Below, piece after piece: positions 45,801 through 59,500 of a stretch of DNA of 64,000 nt. Position numbers and translations under genes: made by a program. The notes under the pieces are model-generated. The model worked only from the letters and a program-made list of their open reading frames with translations. It did not search any database and was not told the DNA's origin. The stretch comes from Gymnogyps californianus. Lineage: Eukaryota; Chordata; Aves; Accipitriformes; Cathartidae. Position 1 is the first letter of the stretch, and every line of letters begins with the position of its first letter. The stretch spans positions 42,353,175-42,417,174 of the forward strand of contig NC_059500.1 of the NCBI RefSeq assembly GCF_018139145.2. The letters run 5' to 3'.

Positions 45801-48800
45801 GTTAAGTGACTGTGGGACTGAAGAGTCCTGACCTAACCATCTGTCAAGCCAATAGGTATTGAGGAAGGTGCTGGCTTTGCTTCCCCAACACACCTGACTC
45901 TGCTCAAGTACCTAAATTATCTGTTATCATATATTTAGGACTGATCCTGATCTTTTAATTACTCTTTCAGTCTTGTGTTGCCTCGATTTGTTTTCTCTGT
46001 GGGAGCTTGGGATCTTTGTGGAAAGAAATCTAGTTTATTGCCCTACACAACTGCTGCCAAATCTTGGGGCACACCAGTGAATACCCGAAGTCCTAGTGAA
46101 AAAACACAGAGCTGCTTGCATCAAAATGCACAAAACATGCACCTTTTAGTATTACCTCTGCTCTAAAGTGGATTTGCTTTTGCTGTCATATAAGTATCAG
46201 CTTTTTCCCTCCCTCCCTACCCCCAGCCTATGGAGTTTGTTGCCTGTGACTAGAGTTCAAGATTGTGTAAATACAAAAAAAGTAATGGTGTGCAGGAGGT
46301 GGGAGAATCCCTAAGCATAATTGGATAAAAATGGTTCTGTGATCCCTAAAGGGGGAGAAACACTTAGGTTGTTGCTGATTGGCACCAGAAACAAACCTTT
46401 ACCCTGAAAAAAGAATTTAACCCAGCTGCCTGACAGACATATTCATTTCCTTCTCAAGAGAAAAGTAATGGATTGCCTAGGAGTTTTATGCTTATCAGGC
46501 AATTAAGGCAGCCTAAAACTATTTGTTTTCCCATTTCTGTTTACATGTGATCAAGACATAAGGTTAGAAACACATTTATATAACAAAAGCATTTGTAAAT
46601 TCTGCATTTTCAAAGCAGAGGCTTCTTTCTGTGTCCTCTATTGCCAAGTCATCTATAAAGCAGGTATTAACAAATTGCCTGTGGGGCTATATTTTTAGTG
46701 CTATATTTTTAGTGCAGCATTAAAATTCCTCTTTAGATTTTTGTAGCTGCAGGGATTTTCATTCTCATCTACTCCCCTCAAATAGTTTACCATCACATTT
46801 ACTTGTTATGAAATCTGGTATAGCTAAAAACATTCAAATTCTCCTGAATTATAACTGTCTTAATTTTAAAATTTTTGCAGCTTTATTATTAGGCAGATGA
46901 TTAGAGTCTTACTTAAGTGTAGATATACAGGAGTTCTTCTTGAAAATGAAGTCCATTAGTTAGCTATTTGCATCCTTTACTGTTTTTTTTAAGAGAAAAA
47001 AAAAAACACAACAGAAAAGCCAAAAAACCTTACAAGAGACTACCACATCAAGTAATACAGATAAGAAACCATTGCTGTGGATTTTTCCTCTACTGTTAGT
47101 TTGGGAACATGTGCTGCTACAGAATAAGCACAAGTGCTCTTATAAATGACCACAGAATCTTTTTTCAGTGAGAGATAGATTCCCCACAGCTTGCTTTGCA
47201 GAGGATAACCCACCTGCTTTGTACAAAAGAATACTGCTCTCTAGTGGAATACGGGAAAAGATTCCATGACCTCACCACTTAGCTTCCTCTGCATTCTTAG
47301 CTGTTTGCACATGAAAGGCAGCTTAGCTTTGTCGTAGAGTTATGACATATTATGATATATAGCTACAATTACTGTTAGATTATACTGTGAAGTGGCTTTG
47401 CTTTTGTAATTAAGTAAAAGAAAACTCTTTTATTTTTTTTTCTTCAAAATTCCTTTGTAAATTGAAACCAGTGGTTTTTACCATATCCTTTTTTTCAGAA
47501 TGCTGCTGTCTATATCAAGAGTGTGGAACTAATAACTATTTAATTTACACAGGAACTCATAATAATTTCACTGGCATAAGGTTAATTTGGGAGTGATTAA
47601 TAGCTGCATTTATACAGCTGAAAATTTTAATAATGTCTCTCTGGAATTTACAGTGCTAATATTTTATATTCAGGATTCACTTTCTGTTGTGGTCATTGCC
47701 TCCTTTGGAGTGGGAAAGGTTTGCTGAAGCAGGGATCAAGTTGTACAACTTGTTCGATATATTCTGTCTGTCTCAGCAGGTCGGACACTATGAAAACACA
47801 TACACATGCACAAAATGTGGTGCTTTCAGTTTCCTTCCTCCAGGGCTGGTTGTAGATCTGTCATCTGTTTGGCTAGACTTGATGGGATCAGGGCTCCTTT
47901 GACAGCTTTAATCACTATCACTACTTACAGCAAGCCTGCGAGCTAGTGAATTGACATGCTGGACATACTTAAAATGGGCATGTAGTGCAGGACTGAAATG
48001 AACCTAGCCTGGAATGTGCTGTAAGTGTGCATTCAAAACAGGCATGCACTGCTTTGAGGTATTACAATGTTAAACCTGGAGCCAGCTGTTTTCTGAAGAT
48101 TTATTTTCAATATGTCCTGTCCCTTAGGCATTGGAAAGTAACTTAAAACATCATCTGCAAAAAAGCTGGTTAGTCTGTGCCCAGAATGCCTGGTTCTTGT
48201 TTTGCTTTCTGGAAATGGAGGCAATCACACTAAGCTAATGCAGAAATTTTCTGAATAGTACCTCACTGAATAGCTGTCTAAGGCACTTTCACTTTTCAGA
48301 TGATTGTAAATAGAGGCGTTTGGAAAGATCTGTAACTAAATATGATTTTTTTTTACTTAAAAAAAAGTAAATGGCAACAGTATTCCAAAAAAACACAGTA
48401 AACAAAAAGGAGCCTCTTGAGTGTTAGAGGCAAGGAAAGTAAGCATAGCATGGTACAAGAGGATTGTTGGCCTCAGAGTTTTTCCTCCTTTCTTTTCTGC
48501 AGAGTATCCTCACCATTCATGTGAGGTTTAAAAATCCAGAAATTTCTAAATTTCAGTTTAGAGATTTGAAGGATGCTACAGTTCACTAATAATTATACTG
48601 AAACCAACACATCAGAAGAATAGCTCCTTTTCTGAGGAACTCAAAACAGTTGAAACTTTTGCTGTTTTATACTGTTGGTTAGGCATTAACAATTTTAGAA
48701 GGTTTTCTGTAGTCACAAGTCTTCTGAACAGGAACAATTGCCACCTACAGTTTATTCAGTAGTGTGGTGTATTTCACTCAGAGAAATCTGCTGTGTTGCC

Positions 48801-48972
48801 ACCATACATGGATTTTTTTTTTCTCTTTTTTCAGCAAATATAAACTGCTCTCCATCACCATGCTTTTCTACTGCCACTTCTATGCTGAAAATTCATTTCT
48901 AGACTAGAATCAGCCTTAAAAACATTGGTGAATTTATCCTTGAAACATAGGGAGTTTTAGGAAGAAAAGATT
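42822..48972. other. Unassigned sequence, 6.1 kb
   Basis: No gene, RNA or interspersed repeat is recognised. Open frames are at most 111 codons. Minor low-complexity features are an AACC-rich patch at about 44305-44350, short TATATATGACATTA repeats near 44137, and a 14-bp duplication at 46687-46714. Confidence 0.5.
46687..46714. repeat. Perfect 14-bp tandem duplication
   Basis: CTATATTTTTAGTG occurs twice in direct succession. Confidence 0.9.
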
Positions 48973-49123
48973 ATTGTCCTCTTTTACTGGCAAGGAAATT
49001 AAGGTAGAAAGAGGTGAAGATGAAGTGTTAAAATTACATAAGATTTATGCTGGTGCTGGGAATAGAACCCAGATCTCTTGCCTCCTACTCCTGTGCATTA
49101 ACCAAAGCATTATGCTTCCTTCC
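48973..49123 (+). mobile_element. MIR-like SINE (ancient amniote tRNA-derived)
   Basis: The plus strand follows the order of MIR elements. A core reads TTTTACTGGCAAGGAAATTA, with AGGTAGAAAGAGGTGAAGAT after it. Next comes the GGTGCTGGGAATAGAACCCA segment, then CTCCTGTGCATTAACC and ATTATGCTTCCTTCC at the 3' side. MIR SINEs are ancient and rare in birds. It is highly diverged and lacks its tRNA-derived promoter head. Confidence 0.78.
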
Positions 49124-51338
49124 CTGGAGTATTTACAGTTTTTCATTTCCACTGGTAATGGAAAGTTTTCCTGGGAGTGGGAGGAAAAACTATAAAAGGA
49201 GAGTACAAATAAAACCATCTGGATAAAGGAAAATAGAAGACTAAATCGTCTGCAAAATCTGGTAACATGATATAGAACGAATAATGAACTATGGCTAACA
49301 CACAATAGTTTTAATGCATATTGAAGCACATACAGCAGAGTGGTCCTTGATAGTTCTCAGATGTCTTTAGCACTCAAATTGCAGGTTGCAAAACACAGGG
49401 ATCCTTTCATGTGGCATGACCACAACAGTATTCAAGTTATACCTTAAGGTTTTCATTGTTCAATATACAGAGATAACACAGAAAAAACGTGGGTTTCTCC
49501 TGAAAAAGCTTCACGTAGCAGATATTACTACTGGAAATGATGTTTCTATTAGTGTGACAGAAATTTGTTTCCTTCTGACCTGAATAGGAAATATTGACAT
49601 TTTCTTATTGGCTCAGTAATTATCATTAATTAATTAGGATGGATGTTTGTGAAGCACATTAAACACAGCGAGCACTATTTAAGTGCTGAGTAATATTGTT
49701 ATTGACTTACAGTACCTTTTGCAAACATCAGGACTTTACAGAATAAGAAAAACAATAACTAGTAGTACAGCACATGTTGGTTTTGGTTTTTTAAAGTTGA
49801 TTTATATGGGTAAATGACAAAATAATTAGAGTGAAAAAAACTTTCAGGCTAACGTTCAAAGGCAGTCAGGGAATTAGCTGTTCAGCTTTCATCTCAGAGA
49901 GTGCAATATAATTAGAAACTGACAAGAAAAGCCACATTCCCTAGAACAGGGTTACACATCAGAAATCTGAGCATATGTTGAAGATGAGCTTTCAAATGTC
50001 TGCAAGTAAAGAAGAGCGGACTCAAAATGGCCTTCATCCACATATCTTCTAGTCTTCTGGGCCACAAACCCTAGATATGCACATGAAAACATTCCTTTGC
50101 ATATAAACATGTCCCGTGTCTTAATCCATAATTTCCATGGCAGAAGCAGTGAGTATGTGTCTCAACGGCCCATGCTGGGCCGACATGGAGCACAAGACAT
50201 GGAGCTTGTGCTGCCACAGACCGGAGACAGGGCTTCAGGTCTCATAAAGACCCTCTGAGGAGATGCAACCATTGCTAATTTCTTACTTGTTTTCTCTTTT
50301 ACTTCTTCATTTTGCCATCTAACATCTGTCTTAAAATACTGCTGTGTCAACCCTAAGAACATCACCAAATGCATGGGAATTTTCCTTCTCAGAGATTACA
50401 TCCTGTAGGAAGCAATTATGTATGCTTAAGTCCAAAACTTCTTCTGGAGATATCCATTTCAAAAACATGTGGATACAGCAAAGACTTTGATCTTACATCT
50501 GTCTTCTATGGCCTCTCCACTATTTCTTCACAATATCTAATATGCTATCCTTACAGACTACCTTGAGTATAAGTGTGATCTTAGGCAATGAAATATAAAG
50601 AATGAAAAAGGACTGGGTACTACACAGTTATCAGACTGGGTCTTTTATCCAGAATTATATCTCCAAGGATCCTTGAGTCCACATTAATATTTTCATTTTG
50701 GGGCAAATTGGGTGATTTCAACTGGTTTCACTCTCAGTATTCCTGAAAGTTTCCAGGTCACAACAACAAGTTGGAGCCATGTGCTAAATTCAATGGAAAA
50801 AGCAGGTCCATTATCAAAGGAGGCAGCTCCTGTCTGTCCCTTCATGGTAGCATTATAATACCTTTGCTCTTATTGTCAATAAATCGGTATCTCCTGTCCA
50901 GCTTCTAAATACCATTTCTCAGAAGGGGAAAAGAAGGAGAACAATACACAAGGAAAGGTGAAAGGAATACAACAAAGGTACAATACAGGAATTAGCTTGG
51001 AATCCCCAGAGTTCGTTGACCCTTGACTGGTTAAAGGCTGAAGGGCATTTGGAGTTAATATTGTGGTTCACATAGTGTTTAGAAGTCATGCTGACTTGCT
51101 GTATTGATTGTTAGCTGTACAAGATAAAGCATTTGCAACAGTACAATAGAGATGGTATTTAGATTACACTTCTGTATTGGTTTATAATCTCCTGTTGATA
51201 GGAAAGGTGACTCAGTAGTCTTAAGTCTTTCAGATGTCTATATCTGTGACCATGAGAAACTGCAGACATGGCTGTGATTGGTAGGAGAGATGGACTACTA
51301 TTTCATAAGTCCATCAGAGTCCATTTCACAGATGTTAT

Positions 51339-51809
51339 TTAGGGTGACAAGGACCTCCTCTGACTTTTTTTACTCAACTTCTTTGGGGATTCAGAGAGGG
51401 AAGTAGTGAGATGGCATGTTGCCAGTGTCCATATGAACCTATCTGCTATGAGTGTTAATCTTCTGAACCTCACTGCTATAAATGCTAAAGATGGATTGAA
51501 CTTGGGTGAAGCTGAAAAAAAGATAGATGACTGGAGGTAGGTGGACCTCCAATGAGGAAATAAGGAAATAATTAATCTGGGGGGGGGCGTTGTGATTTGT
51601 AATTCGGTGACCTCTTCAAGCCACAGTTGCATACACCAGGACTCACAAGTGCTGTAGCTCCTTTCTAATGTAATTCTTGACCCAACCCAAAGGTCTTTGC
51701 TGGATCTAGATTTGTCATTGGTTAGGATTATACCTGAATGAACAAACTGTTCATGTTCCTGCATGTTGATTGTGACCTTTAAAACCTTTGATAATCCAGA
51801 GCTCTCCAT
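51339..51809 (-). other. Unrecognised 156-codon open frame
   Basis: This is the longest frame in the window that I cannot link to a transposon. The predicted protein is Ser/Thr/Leu-rich, ends in a Lys/Arg/Ser-rich tail (KKLSKKSQRR), and has no recognisable domain, signal peptide or clear membrane segment. There is no clear promoter, acceptor site or poly(A) signal next to it. A G9 run inside it (C on the minus strand, encoding PPP) argues against strong coding constraint. Probably a chance frame. Confidence 0.12.
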
Positions 51810-52930
51810 ATACTAAAGAGATATCACACAGTTGAGAAATAGTACCACCTCGCATATGGACAGTGTCCAGCTAATCCTTGTCCCTTTGGACTGGAAGCAG
51901 ATGCAGTGAAGTACTTCTGACTATAGTATTCATCAAAATTCTGCCACAACTTTTTCTATTGAACAAGCTGTCTCATTACATAAAATAAAATAATTTTATA
52001 AACAATCCAGTGGTATTTGGAAAGTCTGTCATTTGGGACATCATCTATATTTTTATTCTAATCTGTAATATTTCTGCATGATCTCATAATGCAGTGTAGT
52101 TTTATCTGTATTGTTGAGTACACTACCTTAAACGGCTCACATAATCTGGGTAAAACAGAAGCTCGCAGAAGACCAGGGGTGTTTCTCACCGTGTTTAGAA
52201 TAGTTTTGAGCAGCAGGTTTCTAAAGATCTAAGTTTTAGAATGAGAAACAATAAAGCAAAAACATAATGTTGCTGGCTGCTGTGATGCAGTACTGATCTT
52301 GAATATTTAAGCAGTAACTTACACTTCATTCAAAGCAATGAATGAGCCACAAGTTGAGCCACATATTGCTATGTTTGTTTAAAAGCAGGGTAGAGGACAG
52401 GCATTATATTACATACATGAAGGAAATGAAAGAAGCAGAGGAATATCAGGGATTATTTTTAATGTCATTGTCAACGCTGCAAGAGACAATAGTTTCAGAT
52501 ATGAACTTTGTTACTCCCGACATTGTGTGACAAGGAAACACATGGAGATAAACAGCCTGATTAGTTATTTTGATTGCTACTTTGTAATTCTTACACGAAA
52601 AGTAATTTTGGGATGTATTAGATTAAAAAGAAGAATTAATTGGACTGGCTGATATGTAAGTGTGATAAAAGCTTTGGATGCTAAATCTGTCTCCTTTTTG
52701 TCTGTTACAACGTGTGCCCCTTCCACTTATTGGGAAATGTTAGATCCCCTTTAAAGGCAGTGAATATTTCAGCTCTTGCTTAGTTCTTGCAATAAGGAAT
52801 TATTAATATTTTATTACTTTTAAACATCCTTTTCCTAAAAAGAAATTTAAAAAATATCTTTCTGTGGATTTTTTTAAACTGCTTGGGCTTGACTTCTATG
52901 AGGGTCTTAACTGTGCTGCTCAGGTTTTTT

Positions 52931-52950
52931 TCTGAGAACCGGTTCTCAGA
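52931..52950. promoter_or_regulatory. Perfect 20-bp palindrome with GRHL-type core
   Basis: TCTGAGAACCGGTTCTCAGA is self-complementary over all 20 bases. Its centre AACCGGTT (52937-52944) is the consensus of Grainyhead-like transcription factors. It is unlikely by chance: a perfect 20-mer palindrome is expected about 0.06 times in 64 kb of random sequence. Confidence 0.45.
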
Positions 52951-53084
52951 CATCTGATATAGATTATCTCTGCAATGAAAAGGTTGGCTGAGGCTTTAGG
53001 GATCCAGATGATAAACTTCCTTGTATGCTCCAAAGTATAAGCTTCCAGGAAAAAACAAACAAAACCAAAAAAGCCAAAGAAAGA

Positions 53085-53547
53085 CATAGACCTGCTCGAG
53101 CGGATCCAGAGGAGGGCCACGAAGATGATCAGAGGGCTGGAGCACCTCTCCTATGAAGACAGGATGAGAGAGTTGGGGTTGTTCAGCCTGGAGAAGAGAA
53201 GGCTCTGGGCAGACCTTATAGCAGCCTTCCAGTACCTCAAGGGGGCCTACAAGAAAGCCAGAGAGGGACTTTTTACAAGGGCATGTAGTGATAGGTCAAG
53301 GGGGAATGGCTTTAAACTGAAAGAGGGTAGATTTAGATTAGATGTAAGGAAGAAGTTCTCCACTGCGAGAGTGGTGAGGCAGTGGAACAGGTTGTGGATG
53401 CCCCATCCCTGGAAGTGTTCAAGGCCAGGTTGGATGGGGCTTTGAGCAACCTGGTCTAGTGGAAGGTGTCCCTGCCCATGGCAGGGAGGTTGGAACTAGA
53501 TGATCTTTAAGGTCCCTTCCAACCCAAACCATTCTATGATTCTATGA
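53085..53547 (+). mobile_element. Young CR1 3'-end copy
   Basis: A well-preserved plus-strand CR1 tail of about 460 bp. It starts in ATAGACCTGCTCGAGCGG, contains a 106-codon open stretch (53125-53445) corresponding to the end of ORF2, and finishes with the terminal repeat ATTCTATGATTCTATGA (53531-53547). The open frame and clean end suggest the most recent CR1 insertion in the window. It is 5'-truncated, has no target duplication (usual for CR1), and is preceded by an A-rich patch (53047-53082). Confidence 0.96.
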
Positions 53548-56500
53548 AAAAAAACAGCATAGACATTTATTATAACAAATGTTATACTTCCAATTATAGA
53601 TATTAATCTATGATCATACCTAATGAAAAAGTTACTACTGAATCTTGAGAGAGAAAGAGATATTGGAGGCATCTGAGCTCTGTTGAAGTTTTCCTGGCTT
53701 TTGCCTTTGACTTTAAAAATTGTAAGATTCAGTCAACAAAACAGACGGACAACTAATCCCAAAAGGGTGCTAATTGTTAAATTTAATGCTCATCTGAAGG
53801 ATTGTTCCATCTGAGAACTCAATCGGTTAATGAGAAATTGAGAGTAAAGAGATACTTACATATATTTATTTTGGTTTCTGTTAATAAAAAAAATTGGCAG
53901 AGGGACATAAAGATAGTCTTATATTGTTGAGATCAGGATAGAGATAAGTACTGCAAATTTCGTGGTCTTTTTCCTGCAATTGCAGAAAGGATGTTAGCAG
54001 CAATCCCTTGATTGTGATGTTGGGCAAGGGTAATATCAGATACAAACATTTTATAGTGTTTCTAAGTCCTGTTCATTTCTGCACTGACTTTAAGTTGATT
54101 GTCAACTAAAACTCAAAAAGCACACTGTTTAATCTCAAAATGTCAATTTCCATTCATAAGACAAGGCTTTACAAACACTAGTCAAACAAGACTGGAGGCA
54201 AGCTCTGGTAACATTCATAACAAAAGGACAAAATATCAGATTTGCTAATGGTCTTTCCTGTACTGGATGGCATAAGATTACCAGCATTCTGGAAATTCCT
54301 TTTTTATTACTTCTCTCAACAACAATAATCAAATCTGAATTAATGCAAAAGAAAAAGGAGAAGGAAAATACTAAACAGAAAGAGCAGAAACTGGAGAAGG
54401 TGACAAGTTTCTTAACCAACTGGCTATCTTCTGTGTATCTGACCTTCATTATCTTAAGCTTTCCTGTGATTTGCTTTGCATTATTATGATAATGGATCTC
54501 TAAAAAGCCTGGAAAAAGTACTTAATTCTTCACCTTAATCTTTTGCATGAAATTCTTCAATTTTACACCATTATAACTGTTGCAGATGCAATGGTTTAAA
54601 GCCAGTGTGCAACAGCAGAAGCACCCCTCTGGATTAGGTTGTTAGTTGGAATGTATCAATGAGGTTTTAGGTGTGGTATTTCTAAAGAAATAAAGATTTT
54701 TATGTTATTATGAACTCATAAATATCTCTCACTGATCTCCAGACAAGGGTCCTTGCTTTACACCACAATTAAGCTAAAGTAAAACCACTGAGTTCAAAAG
54801 AGTTGCGGCTAAGTAAACTTAGTCTATTAGAGGCAAATAGAAGCCAAACTTTCTACATAAATGTTTTTACAACATTCACTATTAAACCTGCCTATTATGG
54901 AAAATTCATTAAAAAACCGTTGATCTGCCATCTCTACTTAATGCATGAACAATTCATAGGTAGTTTTGGAAGTCAAATTTCAGATCTCAGACTGTGTAAT
55001 AAGTTAAAAAAAGGTCTTTAAGTTTCCTGGTGAAAATTAACACTCCAAAATTCCTTTTTTACATTATTAAAAAAGGATCAATGTTCTTCTCTGAAAAAGG
55101 TTATGAAAACTGCATAGATGATAAACAGTCATCTGTGAAGGCCAATGCAGCTACTTCTGCAGAAATGTCACATATCCACTACCACTTTTTGTGTTAACCT
55201 AATAAAAACATAAGTAGACACACTTTTTGGACACACATTTTAGAAAATGCAGTGTGTGCTGACTGATACCAGAGACCTTTAGTAAACTTAACTGTTTTCC
55301 ATATTTCAGTCCACAGTGTGAGGATATTACATAATAGGCAAGATATTTCCTTCATACTTTGCAAATCTTGGAAAATTTTACAAAAGCAGCATAAAAATTT
55401 TTAACCAGGAATTTCTTGTTTCTGTGACCTCGTAATTGTTCTCTTTTTTTTCTGCTTGGAGGCCTTGCTCAAATTCTAAAAAGTAAGTATGTTATAATGT
55501 TTAATGTCTATGAATTCTTGAACATATACAAGACCTATTAACCCTAACAGTCTGGCCCATATTTACAGACAAAACTTGAATCCTGGTCCGTTCTGAAGTT
55601 CCCATAATAGAATGGGAAAAATATGTATAATTGACACAGAGTTTATTTACTGGGTGCATCTGAACCATGCTGCTTAACAGATGTTCTCAAAGTTTGTGAA
55701 CAGAGTTGTATGGATTTCTTGCATGTAACTTTCTCCCCTGTACTTGTTACCAGAGCATATTTGTCTGTGTTCAGTTTGCTGTTTCTTTGCATGTGCGCCT
55801 TCCCAGCTCTGCCAAGTGCACTCCAATGTTGAGTTTACAGTTAATATTGATGGATGTCATGATTTAAAATCTTTGCAAAATGGCCAGACCCACAGTTTGG
55901 GTAAATCAGCACAATACCAGTTTTATGAATATTGATATTTTCAGCTTAATACCTATATTTTGTTTCTCTTCTTTGTTTGCTTTTGCTTCTTTGGACAATT
56001 GTGTGACTTTGTTGAAGATGACTCAGATTTGTTACTCATCCTAATATGTCTAAAATCCTATAAGTAAGACCATAAAGGTAAAAATACATGTGAGTTTGTA
56101 AATGTGCTGTCTGTATTTCTGAGCTATTTTAACATCTTGACGTATGACCTGCACTGCTGACATTGTACTATGCTTTACATGATTTCATTAAGTGAAGAGT
56201 TTAAGATGGAGAGCTCTGAAATGCTCAAGATTAATTTATCTAGGATGTACTATGATGACCATGCTGTTGTTTAATCTATACACAGCTATAACAACATCAT
56301 AATTTCCAATGTGTTTTTAATCTTGATGCAGTCCTGTTCCAAGTACTTTTACCTAGTGTTGCTCAGTATGGAGAAAATAAGAATCTCAGAAACAAACAGA
56401 CGTATCTCAGGAAGCAATTGTTTGCTGGCAGAGAAGGAACTTCAAAAACCTGTAAAAAAAAGTTTGGTTCACATTTGTCTTTGATTTTCCACATTGGATG

Positions 56501-59500
56501 CTTTGATAAGTAACTTGTATCTGAGGCTAGAAATGGGATTATTGTCTCAAACTTATCTTCTAGAGGATTGCTGTATTTCTAAATAATGTAAATCTGCTCA
56601 GGTACTACAATGCTGAGAATGCAATAATACCAGTAAGAGTAAGATACAGGCATTTAAGTAGCTCCTTTTGTGTATAAAGTCCAAGGACGACCAGAATATT
56701 CTAGTATATAGGACACTGGTTTGGAATGAAGAGCAAGAATCCTCTTCCTGGATTTGACAACAATTTACAAACATTGAGCAAATTACTAAACCATCAACAC
56801 TTCCCATCTATGAAATTTGAATATTTGTCTTCTGTAGCTTACTTTGAGATCTATGAATGTAAAGAGCAACACAGGATATAGAGATTCATATTATGCAGTT
56901 ATTGCAAGTAAAATGGAATATGTGCTACCCAGGACACTACCTTACCGTTGACTGTGGTTTAAAAGTACCTCCTATTTTGAAAATTTTTCTTCCTGTGTAA
57001 AACATCTCTTCCCCTCTCCGCCCCTTAAAAACAAGTTTTGCTGTTCTCCTGTAAACTTATTGCCTAATTACAAGTTAATAAAAACATATTTTCCTTTAGA
57101 AAAATTCTTAAGCTAAGCTTGATGCTGAAATATGCTTTTTCTACTCTATTTCCAAATGCCAGTTCCAGATACATGTACTAATTCATTAGTTAATTAAGAA
57201 TCCATTTCTCTTACCAGTGTCAAAAAAGGAGCACAAGAGGAAAGAGGACTCATTTCACAGTGATTCTTTCTTTCTCCTCAGAACACTGCTTCTTATTGAA
57301 GTTCAGGTTCTGCTTATAATTGTGCTAAAAATACCAAAATTTGATCAGAGTTGCTTAGTCCAAGTGTATATAGAGGGAACTATTAGAAGTGAGGTTTGGA
57401 CCAGGCTCATTTATCTCATTGCCAGGTGTAAAAAGAGAGGAAAGGGAGATGTTGAAGGAAATAAATATCTTCATATGGTGGAAGCTGCAAGGGTCATCTA
57501 AGAAGGATTTGAGCTTGTGGTTCGGTGTTGGGAAAGGAAAGTGAGCACAGCCTCTGCCCCTTAGCTGATGAAGCTCTTCTAAAGCATGTAAGTTAGTTCT
57601 CCCTGGTACCTGACTGCTTATTGCCAAATCATGTCCTGTCTTACAGATGGAGCTTGTGCCTCCTTGACTGTCTTGTTTTTTCCAGCCATGTCCCCATACA
57701 ACGCTGTACAAGCAAGGCCGCATATCTTCTGTGCTTCCTGGGGTCTGCCTTTCAGTGCAGATACAGGAATCTTGTGAAAATGAGTTGGCTGGTATCCTGA
57801 AGTGTTTAGGTGACACTACGGTACTCAAAATTGATTGGGTCTGGCTTCATTATGACCTGGGAAATCCTGGCTTTGTCTACGTCATGACACAAGAATATCC
57901 TAGCTGGAGTCTGGACCGCAACTTCCAGCTCTCTGAAAATTTCTGTTAGAAAAGCTTTGGGATGTATATGTCATATGTATCTCTGATAGCAGAGACTGGT
58001 GACAGAGTACTCAAATGCATTGTTAAGAACTAATCTAATTTGTGTTTTAACCACTAAATCTTTTTAACTGCTTTCATAGTGAAGAATGAGACAGAGCAGC
58101 AGAGTTACTACAGCTCAATGAGTAAAACTGCCAGAACTGTTCTAGTCTTTTTTTTTTTTTCTTCTCTGTTTATAACAGTGTAGAGCAGTTACTTGGGGGC
58201 TAAATTTCTAGTGCTTAATCTCAGTCCAAAAGAAAAACATTTTAGGAAGAGTTAATAAATGTATTCCCGACTCCCATTGCGCTGGGTTTCTGGTAGGGCT
58301 GTGAGTCCAACACACAAACTTGCTAAAACTACAGTTATGTCTCTGGTTAGAAGTCACTCTATTTCTTATTACTTTCCTTTTCTAGCTAGCTGTGTGCTTC
58401 TTGCTAAATTTTGTCTAACATGAAAGGAAAGTAATAATTGAGGTTTTGTATTTTTTTTTTTAAATAAGTGCAAAAAGGGTCTAGAAGACTGTTATTTTTA
58501 GATTCTTTTTTCTGTCCTGTTTCTTTTTATTAGAAAAGTAGATTCTGTGTAGACTTTTGAGACTCTGGTGATGGGAAGCTAATGAAGTAGCAACATATGA
58601 TATACTGTAGAACATCTGTAGCAGGACAAACCATAGACCTCTCTAGCCTATGGTTTCTTGTCTGTAGATCATAGTAGTGGATCATAACGGAATGACGTAG
58701 GAATTGGACACATGCAGTATATTTCCCCTACTTTGCCATTTTAGCTTGCGGCAACCAAGTTATAGGGACTTCCTGAGTTGGATTTTGTGCTTAGACTGAT
58801 CACCTAGGTGATTAACGGCATCAGAAAAGCTTCTGAGAGAGAAAACTGTGGAACTGGCTTGCGATAGCTAACAAGTAGCAGAGTCACTTTCATGCAGGTG
58901 CTGTCTTTCCTTTCCCCAGCACTGGAAGCTTGCTGGGAGTGGATAGCAGTGCAGGAGGAGAGCAAACCCATAGTTTTGAAGCGCTGTACTGTGTTTAGGG
59001 GAAGAGTAATGTTTACATAACTGCAAGCAAAAAGTGAGGATGGAAGCTGACTTTTTTGACTATGCTGAAAAAAAGAAACAAATAGAAAAGCTGTTTAAAT
59101 AAAATTAATGTGAAAAATGTTATCCAAAATATAATAAAATAACTGAGGTTTTGTAGCATTTATTGAAATGTGCAAAATCGTACTTGAGTACATACTAAAT
59201 GCCATGCTATTGAGATTTTTAAGTGCTACAGTTAGTTTAGTCACATTAAAAATAGCTCCTGAAACACTAGTTGGAGCTTAACATTTGGAGTCAGTCTATA
59301 GGCTAAAGCACCCATGTTTCTCGTTGGCATCTCCTTCAGCATCCTTTTTTTGACCTTCCACTAAGGAAGACACTATCAGTCTGGATAAGTGTTTTCCCAG
59401 CTAAAACATGCAGTGCATCAGGAGGAACTGAAAGTCTACAAGTTCCAAATTTCCGCCTACTGTTTGCAAATTAAATACAAATGTGAACAGCAGGAGGCTG

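Larger units (their letters stand above)
49124..53084. other. Unassigned sequence
   Basis: There is no recognisable gene or interspersed repeat. It includes an unrecognised 156-codon minus frame (51339-51809) and a perfect 20-bp palindrome at 52931-52950, both listed separately. An AT-rich TTAATTAATTAGG patch is near 49626. Confidence 0.5.

Noticed and set aside
49045..49329. 94-codon minus frame with a hydrophobic N-terminal half
   Set aside because: It overlaps the MIR-like SINE in antisense, with no supporting gene signals.
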